In this document: piece after piece, positions 42,673 through 51,072 of the stretch
Numbering within the stretch: position 1 is the stretch's first letter
Layout: each line of letters begins with the position of its first letter
NCBI RefSeq assembly: GCF_004000985.1
Contig: NZ_BIMH01000025.1
Coordinates: 1-64,000, forward strand
DNA: 64,000 nt
Source of the DNA: Paenibacillus validus NBRC 15382
Lineage (GTDB): Bacteria > Bacillota > Bacilli > Paenibacillales > NBRC-103111
Direction: 5' to 3'
Made by a program: the position numbers and the translations under genes
Notes under the pieces: model-generated
What the model was told of the DNA's origin: nothing
Seen by the model: the letters and a program-made list of their open reading frames with translations, nothing else
The model's database searches: none

Positions 42673-43698
42673 ATGAGTAAACCGATATTGGAAGTTAAGG
42701 ATTTGCGGGTTTCGTTCCGCACCTACGCCGGCGAAGTACAAGCTGTGCGGGGCGTATCCTTTCATTTAGATAAAGGCGAAGTATTGGCGATCGTAGGCGA
42801 ATCCGGGTGCGGGAAATCCGTGACGGCACAAACGATCATGCGGCTGATTCCTTCGCCGCCGAGCTGGATTAAAGGCGGTTCGATCTTGTTTGACGGCAAG
42901 ACGGAAATTACCAGCTGTTCAAATTCGCAGATGGAGAGCATCCGCGGTTCGGAGATGGGGATGATTTTCCAGGATCCGATGACGTCGCTGAATCCGACGA
43001 TGACAATCGGCAAGCAAATAACAGAAGGCCTGATCAAGCATCAAGGCTTGAGCCGTGACGCCGCTAACGCGCGAGCGGTTGAAATCCTGAAGCTGGTCGG
43101 CATTTCCAATCCGGAAGGCCGGATTCACCAATATCCGCACGAACTCTCCGGCGGCATGCGGCAGCGCGTGATGATTGCGATCGCGCTGGCGTGCAATCCG
43201 AAGCTGCTGATCGCGGATGAACCGACGACGGCGCTTGACGTGACGATTCAGGCGCAGATCATCGACTTGATGAAGAAGCTGTCGGAGCAAACGGAAGCGT
43301 CCATCATCGTCATTACGCACGACCTTGGCGTTGTCGCGGAGATGGCGCAGCGCGTCGTCGTCATGTATGCGGGCAAAGTGGTGGAGCAAGGTACCGTCGA
43401 TGAAATTTTCTATCAATCGAGACATCCATACACATGGGGGCTGCTCCGTTCGGTACCGCGCCTGGATCAGGACAAGGATAGTGATCTGATTCCGATTCCG
43501 GGCACGCCGCCGGATCTGTTCGCACCGCCCAAGGGCTGTGCTTTCGCAGCGCGCTGCCCTTATGCGATGAAAGTATGTCTGGAGAACGATCCGGAGCAGA
43601 CCCCGCTCTCCGAAACGCATGCGGCCGCCTGTTGGCTGCTGCATCCGGACGCGCCGAAGGTCGAACGTCCGCTAGAAACGGGAGGTGTCTCGCGATGA
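42673..43698 (+). CDS. oppD: Oligopeptide ABC transporter ATPase OppD
   Basis: The 341-residue ATPase has Walker A GESGCGKS, the signature LSGGMRQRV, Walker [13 protein letters not shown] and the C-terminal OppD/F domain with the cysteine motif [14 protein letters not shown], which can bind an Fe-S cluster in relatives. CGGAGGTG precedes ATG 42673. Its TGA overlaps the oppF ATG. Confidence 0.96.
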   Translation: MSKPILEVKDLRVSFRTYAGEVQAVRGVSFHLDKGEVLAIVGESGCGKSVTAQTIMRLIPSPPSWIKGGSILFDGKTEITSCSNSQMESIRGSEMGMIFQDPMTSLNPTMTIGKQITEGLIKHQGLSRDAANARAVEILKLVGISNPEGRIHQYPHELSGGMRQRVMIAIALACNPKLLIADEPTTALDVTIQAQIIDLMKKLSEQTEASIIVITHDLGVVAEMAQRVVVMYAGKVVEQGTVDEIFYQSRHPYTWGLLRSVPRLDQDKDSDLIPIPGTPPDLFAPPKGCAFAARCPYAMKVCLENDPEQTPLSETHAAACWLLHPDAPKVERPLETGGVSR

Positions 43699-44654
43699 GT
43701 AAGCCGCAGCCTTTATTGGAAGTTCGCGATTTGAAGAAGCATTTTCACCTGGGCAGCGGCAAAACGTTGAAAGCCGTCGACGGCTTGAATTTCGCCATCG
43801 AGCGCGGCGAGACGTTCGGACTCGTCGGCGAATCCGGATGCGGCAAGTCGACGGCCGGTCGCACGATCATCCGGCTCTATGAAGCGACCGGCGGCGAGGT
43901 GCTCTTTAACGGAGAGAACGTTCACGGCCTTCGCGGCCGCAAGCAGCAGGAGTTTCGCCGTCACATGCAGATGGTGTTCCAAGATCCGTACGCTTCGTTG
44001 AATCCGCGGATGACCGTCGGCAACATTATCGCTGAGGGAATCGACATTCACGGGCTGTACACGGGCAAGCAGCGCAAGGCTCGCGTATCCGAGCTGCTGC
44101 AAGCCGTCGGCTTGAACGAAGAACACGCAAACCGGTTCCCGCACGAGTTTTCGGGCGGTCAGCGCCAGCGGATCGGCATTGCCCGGGCGCTCGCGATCGA
44201 GCCGCAGTTCATCATTGCGGACGAGCCGATATCGGCGCTGGACGTGTCTGTACAAGCGCAAGTCGTCAACCTGTTTAAGAAGCTGCAGAAGGAACGCGGT
44301 CTGACCTACTTGTTCATCGCGCACGACTTGGCGATGGTCAAGCACATCTCCGATCGCATCGGCGTGATGTACTTGGGCAAACTGGTCGAGGTGACGACGG
44401 CGGAGGAGCTGTACGCGAACCCGCTGCACCCGTACACGCAATCGCTGCTGTCGGCGATCCCGATTCCGGATCCCGAAGTTGAGCGTACGCGCGAGCGCAT
44501 CATTCTGCAGGGTGAGATTCCGAGCCCGCTCAACCCGCCCAGCGGCTGTCCGTTCCGGACCCGCTGTCCGATGGCGATGCCGGAATGCGCAGCGGTGATG
44601 CCGGAATTCAAAGAAGTGAAGCCGGGACACTTTACCGCTTGCCATCTTTATTAA
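43695..44654 (+). CDS. oppF: Oligopeptide ABC transporter ATPase OppF
   Basis: The 319-residue ATPase has Walker A GESGCGKS, signature FSGGQRQRI, Walker [13 protein letters not shown] and the C-terminal motif [17 protein letters not shown] 43695 is chosen because GGGAGGTG is 8 bases upstream and it overlaps the oppD stop; the open frame runs further 5' inside oppD. It is the last gene of the operon and is followed by a terminator. Confidence 0.96.
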   Translation: MSKPQPLLEVRDLKKHFHLGSGKTLKAVDGLNFAIERGETFGLVGESGCGKSTAGRTIIRLYEATGGEVLFNGENVHGLRGRKQQEFRRHMQMVFQDPYASLNPRMTVGNIIAEGIDIHGLYTGKQRKARVSELLQAVGLNEEHANRFPHEFSGGQRQRIGIARALAIEPQFIIADEPISALDVSVQAQVVNLFKKLQKERGLTYLFIAHDLAMVKHISDRIGVMYLGKLVEVTTAEELYANPLHPYTQSLLSAIPIPDPEVERTRERIILQGEIPSPLNPPSGCPFRTRCPMAMPECAAVMPEFKEVKPGHFTACHLY

Positions 44655-44665
44655 CAGCTTACGAG

Positions 44666-44694
44666 AAGCCCCTTGCTCTTTGGGGGCTTTTTTT
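44666..44694 (+). terminator. Rho-independent terminator after oppF
   Basis: AAGCCCC (44666-44672) pairs with GGGGCTT (44683-44689), followed by a T run. Confidence 0.9.
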
Positions 44695-44763
44695 GTTAAC
44701 ATCAGTAGGAATGAGTTGTCAATACGAGTTCGACTCCATACAGAGGAAAGGGCGGCGGGAGCT

Positions 44764-46404
44764 TTGCGTTTGGAAACAGTGGAATGGCGAACCGGCCAGC
44801 CTTTGACCGACGATTACATAAATCGCTCCGAGAAGGCAAGCGGACTTTACGATTACGACCCTTGGTCGAAGGGGGCGTGGAGCGCGCGCGCGGACTGGTT
44901 AGACCGTGAACGGCCGTTCGGTGCAGATCGCGAAGGGCTTGCCGAAGCTTTGCGGGCTTTCAATCGCAAGGCCGGCAACGCTCCCGAGGCGTTGCAAGGG
45001 ATCGAATCGCTGCGCGATGCACGCACGTTGTGCGTGGTAGGAGGGCAGCAGGCGAGTTTGTTTACGGGGCCGCTGATGGTCGTTTATAAGGCGATCACCA
45101 TTATACAGGCGGCGAGGCAATCGGCTGAAGCGTTGAACCGGCCGGTTGTGCCGGTATTTTGGATTGCCGGGGAAGATCACGATTTCGACGAAGTGAATCA
45201 CACCTATTTCTTGTCGGCCGATTTGCGGGTTGAGAAAATGAAGGTGGAGCGTCCGGACGATCGGCGTACGTCGGTCAGCCAAACCTTACTTAGCCGCGAA
45301 CAATGGGAATCGGCTCTGGCGCAGCTCGATGCATCGTTGATGCCTACCGAGTTTAAGGAAGGCGTGCTGGCGGAATTCCGTTCGGCGGCGGAGTCTTCGG
45401 ACACATTGGTGGATGGGTTCGCGAAGCTGCTGGCGGGCTTGTTCGGCAAGTACGGGCTTGTGCTGCTGGATTCGGACGATCCTGCGCTGCGCCGGCTGGA
45501 GGGACCGATGTTCCATACGTTGATCGAACGTTCGTCTGCGATCGGCGAGGCGCTGCTGCGCAATCGGGCACGCTTGCAGGAGCTTGGATACGAGCCTCAG
45601 GCGGACGGGAGCGAGAACAGTCTGAACTTGTTCGTGTTCGACGAGCGGGGCGAGCGGACGCTGCTGTTTGCAGATGCGTCAGGTCAGTGCTATACGGATC
45701 GTAAAGGCGAGCGCCGGTTTTCGAAGGAGCAGCTGCTCGACTGGGCGCAGACCGCGCCGGAGCGGCTCAGCAACAACGTGATGACGAGGCCGCTCATGCA
45801 GGATTACTTGCTGCCGGTGCTCGGCACGGTGCTCGGCCCCGCGGAGATCGCCTACTGGGGGTTGACGCAGCAAGCGTTCCATACGCTTGGCATGCGTATG
45901 CCGATTTTGTGGCCGCGTCTTGGCTTCACGATTGTGGAAGGGACCGCTCAGAAGAATATGCAGAAGCTCGGGCTGACCTTGGACGACGTCAGGTTCCGTC
46001 TGGAGGAACGGCGTCAGGCTTGGCTGGAAGCGCAAGACCGCTGGCAGCTGAAGGATCGTTTTGCCGACGTCAAGAACAAGTTCCGGGAGCTGTACGAGCC
46101 GATCGTGTCGTCGGTCGCCGAGATCAATCCGGGCCTGCAAAAGCTGGGTGAAACGAATTTAGGCAAAATTTTGGAGCAAATCGACTTCTTCGGGCAAAAG
46201 GCGGAAGACGGCCTCCGTTCGCAGAACGAATCGGGCTTGCGCCAGTTCGCGCGGATCGGTCAATCCGTCCTGCCGTCCGGCAAGCTGCAGGAGCGGGTAT
46301 TCAATATCTCCGCGTATTTGAACAAGTACGGCAGCGCCTGGCTGGACGAATTGGTGCAAACCCCGCATGAAATTGACGGCAAGCACCGCATCTGTTATAT
46401 GTAA
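44764..46404 (+). CDS. bshC: Bacillithiol biosynthesis cysteine-adding enzyme BshC
   Basis: The 546-residue protein has the BshC motifs [35 protein letters not shown] and [16 protein letters not shown], a Rossmann-like core and a C-terminal coiled coil. It adds cysteine to GlcN-malate in the last step of bacillithiol synthesis. TTG 44764 is chosen because it gives an N-terminus of the family length ([12 protein letters not shown]) behind a GA-rich ribosome site; TTG 44770 is possible. bshC (yllA) just before mraZ is the B. subtilis arrangement, but here ahcY and a DUF4349 gene intervene. Confidence 0.93.
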   Translation: MRLETVEWRTGQPLTDDYINRSEKASGLYDYDPWSKGAWSARADWLDRERPFGADREGLAEALRAFNRKAGNAPEALQGIESLRDARTLCVVGGQQASLFTGPLMVVYKAITIIQAARQSAEALNRPVVPVFWIAGEDHDFDEVNHTYFLSADLRVEKMKVERPDDRRTSVSQTLLSREQWESALAQLDASLMPTEFKEGVLAEFRSAAESSDTLVDGFAKLLAGLFGKYGLVLLDSDDPALRRLEGPMFHTLIERSSAIGEALLRNRARLQELGYEPQADGSENSLNLFVFDERGERTLLFADASGQCYTDRKGERRFSKEQLLDWAQTAPERLSNNVMTRPLMQDYLLPVLGTVLGPAEIAYWGLTQQAFHTLGMRMPILWPRLGFTIVEGTAQKNMQKLGLTLDDVRFRLEERRQAWLEAQDRWQLKDRFADVKNKFRELYEPIVSSVAEINPGLQKLGETNLGKILEQIDFFGQKAEDGLRSQNESGLRQFARIGQSVLPSGKLQERVFNISAYLNKYGSAWLDELVQTPHEIDGKHRICYM

Positions 46405-46439
46405 TTCATTTCATTATCTATTATGAGGAGGAAGTTTAC

Positions 46440-47708
46440 GTGGCTAAAAGTACGGTAGATTCCAGTATAATCCGCGACATCTCGCTCGCGCACGAAGGGC
46501 ATTTGAAAATCGATTGGGTGAATGCCCACATGCCGGTGCTGAATAAAATTCGCGAGCAATTCGAAAAAGAACAGCCGTTCAAAGGGCTTAAAGTGGCGAT
46601 TTCGCTTCATCTTGAAGCAAAAACGGCCTATTTGGCCAAGGTTGTTCAAGCCGGCGGCGCGGAGGTGGCGATCTGCGGCAGTAACCCGCTCTCCACGCAG
46701 GACGACGTGTGCGCGGCGCTCGTCGAAGACGGGATTACCGTGTTCGCCAAGTACAACCCGGACCCGCAGGAGTACAAGGAACTAATGCTCAAGACGCTTG
46801 AGACCGAGCCGGACTTGATTATCGACGATGGCGGGGACTTGGTGACGATTCTTCATTCCGAGCGCAAGGATTTGCTGAAAAAGGTGCGCGGCGGCGCGGA
46901 AGAAACGACCACGGGCATTTTGCGCTTGAAGTCGCTTGAGAAAGACGGACAGCTGCAGTTCCCGATGGTTGCCGTCAACGACGCGTTCTGCAAATATTTG
47001 TTCGATAACCGGTACGGTACGGGCCAGTCGGTTTGGGACGGTATCAACCGGACGACGAACCTCGTTGTCGCCGGGAAAACAGTTGTCGTTGTCGGATATG
47101 GCTGGTGCGGCAAAGGTGTGGCGATGCGGGCCAAAGGACTCGGCGCCAACGTGATCGTGACGGAAATCGATGCGATCAAGGCGGTTGAAGCGTACATGGA
47201 CGGATTTGCCGTTATGCCGATGGTGGAAGCGGCGAAAGTCGGCGACTACTTCGTCACGGTCACAGGCAACCGCGACGTCATTCGCGGCGAGCATTACGAA
47301 GTGATGAAGGACGGTGCGGTGTTGTCCAACGCCGGCCACTTCGACGTCGAAGTGAACAAACCGGAGCTCGAGGCATTGTCCGTATCGAAGCGTACCGTGC
47401 GCCGCAATATCGAAGAATATACCTTGAAGGACGGCCGCAAGTTTTATCTGCTCGCGGAAGGACGGCTCGTCAATCTGGCGGCAGGCGACGGTCATCCTGC
47501 GGAAATTATGGATATGACGTTCGCACTGCAAGCGATGTCCCTGAAATATGTGAACGACAACTATAAGCAAATCGGCAGCAAAGTGGTGAACGTGCCTTAC
47601 GAGCTGGACGAACAGGTGGCTCGCTTCAAGCTGGCGGCGCTCGGCTTCGGTATCGACACGCTGACGAACGAGCAGAAGTCGTACTTGGACAGCTGGGCCG
47701 AGCATTAA
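46440..47708 (+). CDS. ahcY: Adenosylhomocysteinase, short (archaeal/Thermotoga-like) form
   Basis: The 422-residue protein has the substrate-site motifs [11 protein letters not shown] and [10 protein letters not shown], and the NAD-binding motif [20 protein letters not shown]. It splits S-adenosylhomocysteine into adenosine and homocysteine. It lacks the internal insertion of the longer bacterial and eukaryotic enzymes and ends [10 protein letters not shown], without the C-terminal Lys/Tyr NAD-binding tail. GAGGAGGAAG precedes GTG 46440. It follows bshC by 35 bases, so they are probably co-transcribed. Confidence 0.95.
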   Translation: MAKSTVDSSIIRDISLAHEGHLKIDWVNAHMPVLNKIREQFEKEQPFKGLKVAISLHLEAKTAYLAKVVQAGGAEVAICGSNPLSTQDDVCAALVEDGITVFAKYNPDPQEYKELMLKTLETEPDLIIDDGGDLVTILHSERKDLLKKVRGGAEETTTGILRLKSLEKDGQLQFPMVAVNDAFCKYLFDNRYGTGQSVWDGINRTTNLVVAGKTVVVVGYGWCGKGVAMRAKGLGANVIVTEIDAIKAVEAYMDGFAVMPMVEAAKVGDYFVTVTGNRDVIRGEHYEVMKDGAVLSNAGHFDVEVNKPELEALSVSKRTVRRNIEEYTLKDGRKFYLLAEGRLVNLAAGDGHPAEIMDMTFALQAMSLKYVNDNYKQIGSKVVNVPYELDEQVARFKLAALGFGIDTLTNEQKSYLDSWAEH

Positions 47709-47723
47709 TACGATTGTATAAGG

Positions 47724-47756
47724 AGCGCCTCGACGAAACGGTCGAGGCGCTTTTTG
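47724..47756 (+). terminator. Rho-independent terminator after ahcY
   Basis: AGCGCCTCGAC (47724-47734) pairs perfectly with GTCGAGGCGCT (47741-47751), followed by TTTTTGG. Confidence 0.95.
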
Positions 47757-47945
47757 GACGATAAGGGCAAGGTTTCCTGGCTTCTCGGATGTTTCCGGTA
47801 TGTTTCGGCCGTATGGGAAGGGGCGCTTTGGATCGGAATCGGCGTTTTTTTAATTCGGGCTGGCGGTCTGTGCAACATCAATTCTTCCCCAATCGTCTGG
47901 ATAGATAAGGCTGCGCTTCCTGTTAGGATTACGGAGGGCTGCCTG

Positions 47946-47984
47946 ATGGATCGATTGCAGAGAGCGAGGGGGATTATCGAATGA
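47946..47984 (+). CDS. Possible 12-residue leader peptide upstream of the DUF4349 gene
   Basis: ATG 47946 has GGAGGG (47933-47938) 7 bases upstream. It encodes [12 protein letters not shown] and its TGA overlaps the next ATG (ATGA), the usual sign of translational coupling. The same frame is open further upstream but has no better start. It could be chance. Confidence 0.3.
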   Translation: MDRLQRARGIIE

Positions 47985-49024
47985 AAGAAGAGAGAAGTCG
48001 GTCGGGCAACGGGTTCCGAGTCGCGATCAACCGCCGGGGCGCGAGGCTGCTGCTCGCGTCGGCGCTTATCGCGTCGGCGCTCGCGGGCTGCAGCTCCGCA
48101 AGCTCCGATAAATCCGCGAGCGAGGCCGCCAAATCGGGAGCACCGACGGCAAACTCGGCTCAGCACGAAAGTGTCAGTGCGGGCGCTGCCGATCAGGCGG
48201 GCGGCGAAGCGCAGAACGCCGCCGCCGCGTCTTCGCAGAACGCGCCGCCGCAGGGCGGGAGCTTTACCGGGCAAACGGCCGCGGAAGGCGACGATGCATA
48301 CAGCCGTAAGATCATTTATCACGCCAACCTATCGATGCAGGTCGAGAACTACGCGGACACCGAGACGCGCGTGCAGGAGGCGGTTAAGCGTTCGGGCGGC
48401 TATGTGCTGCAGTTTAACGAAAGCACATCGGCATCGGAGAAGTCCGGCACCTTCGTCATCAAGGTCCCGGCGAACGGCTTCCAATCGCTGCTCGTCGAAC
48501 TGGAGAAAATCAATCCGTCCATGCGCAAATCGATGGAAGGCCAGGATGTGACGGAGGAATATGTGGACCTCTCGTCCCGATTGAAGGCGAAGCAGCTTGT
48601 GGAAAGCCGGTTGATTTCCTTCATGGAGAAGGCGACGAAAGCGGATGAGCTGGTAGCCTTCTCGAGCGAGCTGGGCAAGGTGCAGGAAGAAATCGAACGT
48701 ATTAAAGGGCGTATGCGTTATCTGGAGCAAAACGTATCGTACTCCACCATCGATCTGCGCATCGCGCAAAAAATCGGTTCGGCGGAGGCGATCGGCGCAC
48801 AAGAACGAGGGCCGCTCGCAAAACGGGCATCCGCCGCGCTGCAGGGCTCGCTGACTGTGCTGAACGTCGTCCTGCAGGGGATCGTTGTCGTACTGGCCGG
48901 CGCGCTTCCGATTCTTGTGCTGCTTGTCATCGTCGCCATTCCGCTCTGGTGGGTGCGCCGCCGAAGGAAAGCGAAGCTGGCAAGCGTGCGACAGCGGCTG
49001 GCGGAAGAAAACAAAACCGAATAA
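47981..49024 (+). CDS. DUF4349 lipoprotein
   Basis: The 347-residue protein has a twin-Arg-containing lipoprotein signal with lipobox LAGC (Cys37), a low-complexity Ser/Ala/Gln linker (about 38-105), the DUF4349 domain with a coiled coil (about 110-275, including [20 protein letters not shown]), and a C-terminal membrane helix followed by RRRRK. It is thus anchored at both ends. GAGGGGG precedes ATG 47981. Function unknown. Confidence 0.88.
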   Translation: MKEERSRSGNGFRVAINRRGARLLLASALIASALAGCSSASSDKSASEAAKSGAPTANSAQHESVSAGAADQAGGEAQNAAAASSQNAPPQGGSFTGQTAAEGDDAYSRKIIYHANLSMQVENYADTETRVQEAVKRSGGYVLQFNESTSASEKSGTFVIKVPANGFQSLLVELEKINPSMRKSMEGQDVTEEYVDLSSRLKAKQLVESRLISFMEKATKADELVAFSSELGKVQEEIERIKGRMRYLEQNVSYSTIDLRIAQKIGSAEAIGAQERGPLAKRASAALQGSLTVLNVVLQGIVVVLAGALPILVLLVIVAIPLWWVRRRRKAKLASVRQRLAEENKTE

Positions 49025-49028
49025 ATCG

Positions 49029-49069
49029 AAAAAATCCTGTTTCATCGCGACGATGAAGCAGGATTTTTT
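49029..49069 (+). terminator. Rho-independent terminator after the DUF4349 gene
   Basis: A 19-base arm (49029-49047) pairs with 49051-49069 with one G-U pair around CGA, the right arm ending in T6. The T tract overlaps the -35 box of the mraZ promoter. Confidence 0.93.
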
Positions 49070-49096
49070 GTTAATATGGCGAAACATTACTATACA
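49068..49096 (+). promoter_or_regulatory. Promoter of the mraZ (dcw) operon
   Basis: TTGTTA (49068-49073), 17-base spacer, TATACA (49091-49096). The start would be near 49103. It is the first promoter of the division and cell-wall cluster and overlaps the MraZ boxes. Confidence 0.75.
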
Positions 49097-49131
49097 AGTG
49101 GTGGGAAGTGGGGTAAAGTGGAGGGAAAGGG
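49096..49131 (+). promoter_or_regulatory. MraZ-box operator: AAGTGG repeats with 10-bp period
   Basis: AAGTGG occurs at 49096, 49106 and 49116, with AAAGGG at 49126, so the period is exactly 10 bp, one helical turn. MraZ operators are direct repeats of this kind (AAAGTG-N3-type in Mycoplasma, TGGGN repeats in E. coli). The array starts at the last base of the -10 and covers the predicted start site, as expected for autorepression by MraZ encoded 12 bases further on. Confidence 0.82.
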
Positions 49132-49142
49132 GGTGGCGAGTG

Positions 49143-49580
49143 GTGTTCATGGGGGAGTATCAGCACACAGTCGACGACAAAGGCCGTATGATTGTGCCTG
49201 CCAAATTTCGTGAAGCCCTCGGAGCATCGTTCATCGTCACTCGCGGTCTCGATCAATGTTTGTTCGTGTATCCCATGCAAGAATGGTCTGTTCTGGAGCA
49301 AAAGCTTAAGGCGCTGCCTCTGATGAAATCAGATGCGCGTGCGTTTACGCGGTTTTTTTTCTCCGGCGCCACCGAATGCGAGCTGGACAAGCAAGGCAGA
49401 GTAAACCTGCCGAATACGTTGATCGACCATGCCAAGCTGGAGAAAGATTGCGTCGTGATCGGCGTATCCAACCGGGTAGAGATTTGGAGTAAGGCAATCT
49501 GGGAAGACTATTCCAGGCAATCGGAAGAATCGTTTGCCGAAATCGCCGAGAAGCTTGTCGACTTCAATTTTGACTTTTAA
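49143..49580 (+). CDS. mraZ: Transcriptional regulator MraZ
   Basis: The 145-residue protein has two SpoVT/AbrB-like domains, each with the family motif ([12 protein letters not shown] and [12 protein letters not shown]), and ends [15 protein letters not shown]. It forms a ring that binds repeated operators upstream of its own gene and represses or modulates the dcw operon. GTG 49143 gives the family start MFMGEYQHT, with GGGGGTGG upstream; the internal ATG 49149 is less likely. Confidence 0.96.
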   Translation: MFMGEYQHTVDDKGRMIVPAKFREALGASFIVTRGLDQCLFVYPMQEWSVLEQKLKALPLMKSDARAFTRFFFSGATECELDKQGRVNLPNTLIDHAKLEKDCVVIGVSNRVEIWSKAIWEDYSRQSEESFAEIAEKLVDFNFDF

Positions 49581-49613
49581 TCCGGTGTTAGTTCGATGTA
49601 GGAGGATGGAGCC

Positions 49614-50570
49614 GTGTTTCATCATATTACGGTGCTTAAGCAAGAAGCCGTGGAAGGATTACATATAAAGCCTGACGGTATATATGTCGATTGTACGCTT
49701 GGCGGAGCCGGGCACAGTTTGGAAATTGCGTCGAGACTCGGTCCGGGCGGGCTGCTGATCGCATTTGATCAAGACGACATCGCCTTAGCGAACGCCAAAG
49801 AGCGTCTTTCCGGCGTTCAGGACAAGGTACGGCTCGTACGCAGCAACTTTCGTTATTTGGAACAGGAGCTCTCCCGAATTCCAGAGGCCGTGAAGGACGG
49901 GCATCCACAGGTCGACGGCATCTTGTTCGATCTCGGCGTCTCCTCGCCGCAGCTCGATGAAGCCGACCGGGGATTCAGCTACAACCACGATGCGGAGCTG
50001 GATATGCGGATGGACCGTACAGCGCCGCTTACGGCGAAAGATATTGTTAACGGTTGGTCCGAGAAAGAAATCGCCGATATTCTGTTCGAATACGGGGAGG
50101 AGAAATTCGCCCGGCGCATCGCCGCAAACATCGTCTCCGCCCGCAGCGCAGCTCCAATCGAGACGACGGGACAGCTGGTCGAGCTGATTAAAGAAGGGAT
50201 TCCGGCTGCCGCGCGCAGAACCGGGCCGCATCCCGCCAAGCGCAGCTTCCAAGCGCTGCGGATTGCCGTCAACGACGAGCTTGGCGCCTTCGAGGATGCG
50301 CTGAAGCAAGCGGTGCGCTGCCTTGCTCCGGGAGGGCGGGTGGCCGTCATTACGTTCCATTCGCTCGAGGATCGCATCTGCAAGCAGACGTTCGCCGGGT
50401 ACGTGGCAAAATGCATATGTCCGCCCGATCTTCCGATGTGCGCATGCAACCCGACAGGTCAATTGAAACTGGTTAACCGTAAGCCGATAGAACCGGGTGA
50501 AGAGGAGCTCGAAGCAAATCCGAGAGCCCGTTCGTCAAAACTTAGAATCGCGGAAAAAGTGAAGGATTAA
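49614..50570 (+). CDS. rsmH: 16S rRNA (cytosine(1402)-N(4))-methyltransferase RsmH
   Basis: The 318-residue methyltransferase has SAM motif [31 protein letters not shown] and [16 protein letters not shown]. It methylates C1402 in the ribosomal P site. GTG 49614 follows GTAGGAGGATGG. It follows mraZ in the usual dcw order. Confidence 0.97.
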   Translation: MFHHITVLKQEAVEGLHIKPDGIYVDCTLGGAGHSLEIASRLGPGGLLIAFDQDDIALANAKERLSGVQDKVRLVRSNFRYLEQELSRIPEAVKDGHPQVDGILFDLGVSSPQLDEADRGFSYNHDAELDMRMDRTAPLTAKDIVNGWSEKEIADILFEYGEEKFARRIAANIVSARSAAPIETTGQLVELIKEGIPAAARRTGPHPAKRSFQALRIAVNDELGAFEDALKQAVRCLAPGGRVAVITFHSLEDRICKQTFAGYVAKCICPPDLPMCACNPTGQLKLVNRKPIEPGEEELEANPRARSSKLRIAEKVKD

Positions 50571-50584
50571 GGGGGAGAATTATT

Positions 50585-51043
50585 TTGCCGGCTTATATTC
50601 ATGGAAACCTAGCGGTGGAGCAGCGAACGGAGCAACAGGTGAAAGCGAAAGAGACGAAGCGCGTCGTACAACGGAATAAGACGCTGCCGCTGCAGGAAAA
50701 GCTGTTGTATTTGTTTACGGTTGCGATTTGCGTCGTCGTTGCAGGGTTGATTATTTGGCGTTACGCGCAAATTTACGAAATGAATGCCAACATCAGGAGC
50801 ATCGAGCAGCAAATCGCCAAGCTGGAAGCGGAGAACAGCATTTTGAAGCAAAAGGTGGATGCTTTGTCCGAGCCGCACCGGATGCTCGAAAAAGCAAAGG
50901 AGCTCGGCTTCGTAACGCCTGAGCCCGATCAAGTGAAGACGAACAAGAACAAAGCCGCGGCCGATTCGAATGGACAAGCCGCGTCTAAATCGACCGAAAC
51001 CAAGACGGCGTCCGGCGTCAAGAAAACGAAGGATCAGCCCTGA
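50585..51043 (+). CDS. ftsL: Cell division protein FtsL
   Basis: The 152-residue bitopic protein has a charged cytoplasmic N-terminus (about 1-40), one membrane helix (about 41-60, LFTVAICVVVAGLIIW) and an extracytoplasmic coiled coil (IRSIEQQIAKLEAENSIL). The C-terminal 35 residues are a Lys/Ser/Thr/Asn-rich tail. It is a divisome scaffold with DivIC and PBP2B. TTG 50585 follows AAGGGGGAG. Confidence 0.9.
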   Translation: MPAYIHGNLAVEQRTEQQVKAKETKRVVQRNKTLPLQEKLLYLFTVAICVVVAGLIIWRYAQIYEMNANIRSIEQQIAKLEAENSILKQKVDALSEPHRMLEKAKELGFVTPEPDQVKTNKNKAAADSNGQAASKSTETKTASGVKKTKDQP

Positions 51044-51072
51044 TCCGTAAGCGGGAATAGGGGGATAAGACC

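Noticed and set aside
44714-44748. Promoter-like TTGTCA-N17-TACAGA before bshC
   Set aside because: The -10 is poor and the start would fall inside the ribosome site.
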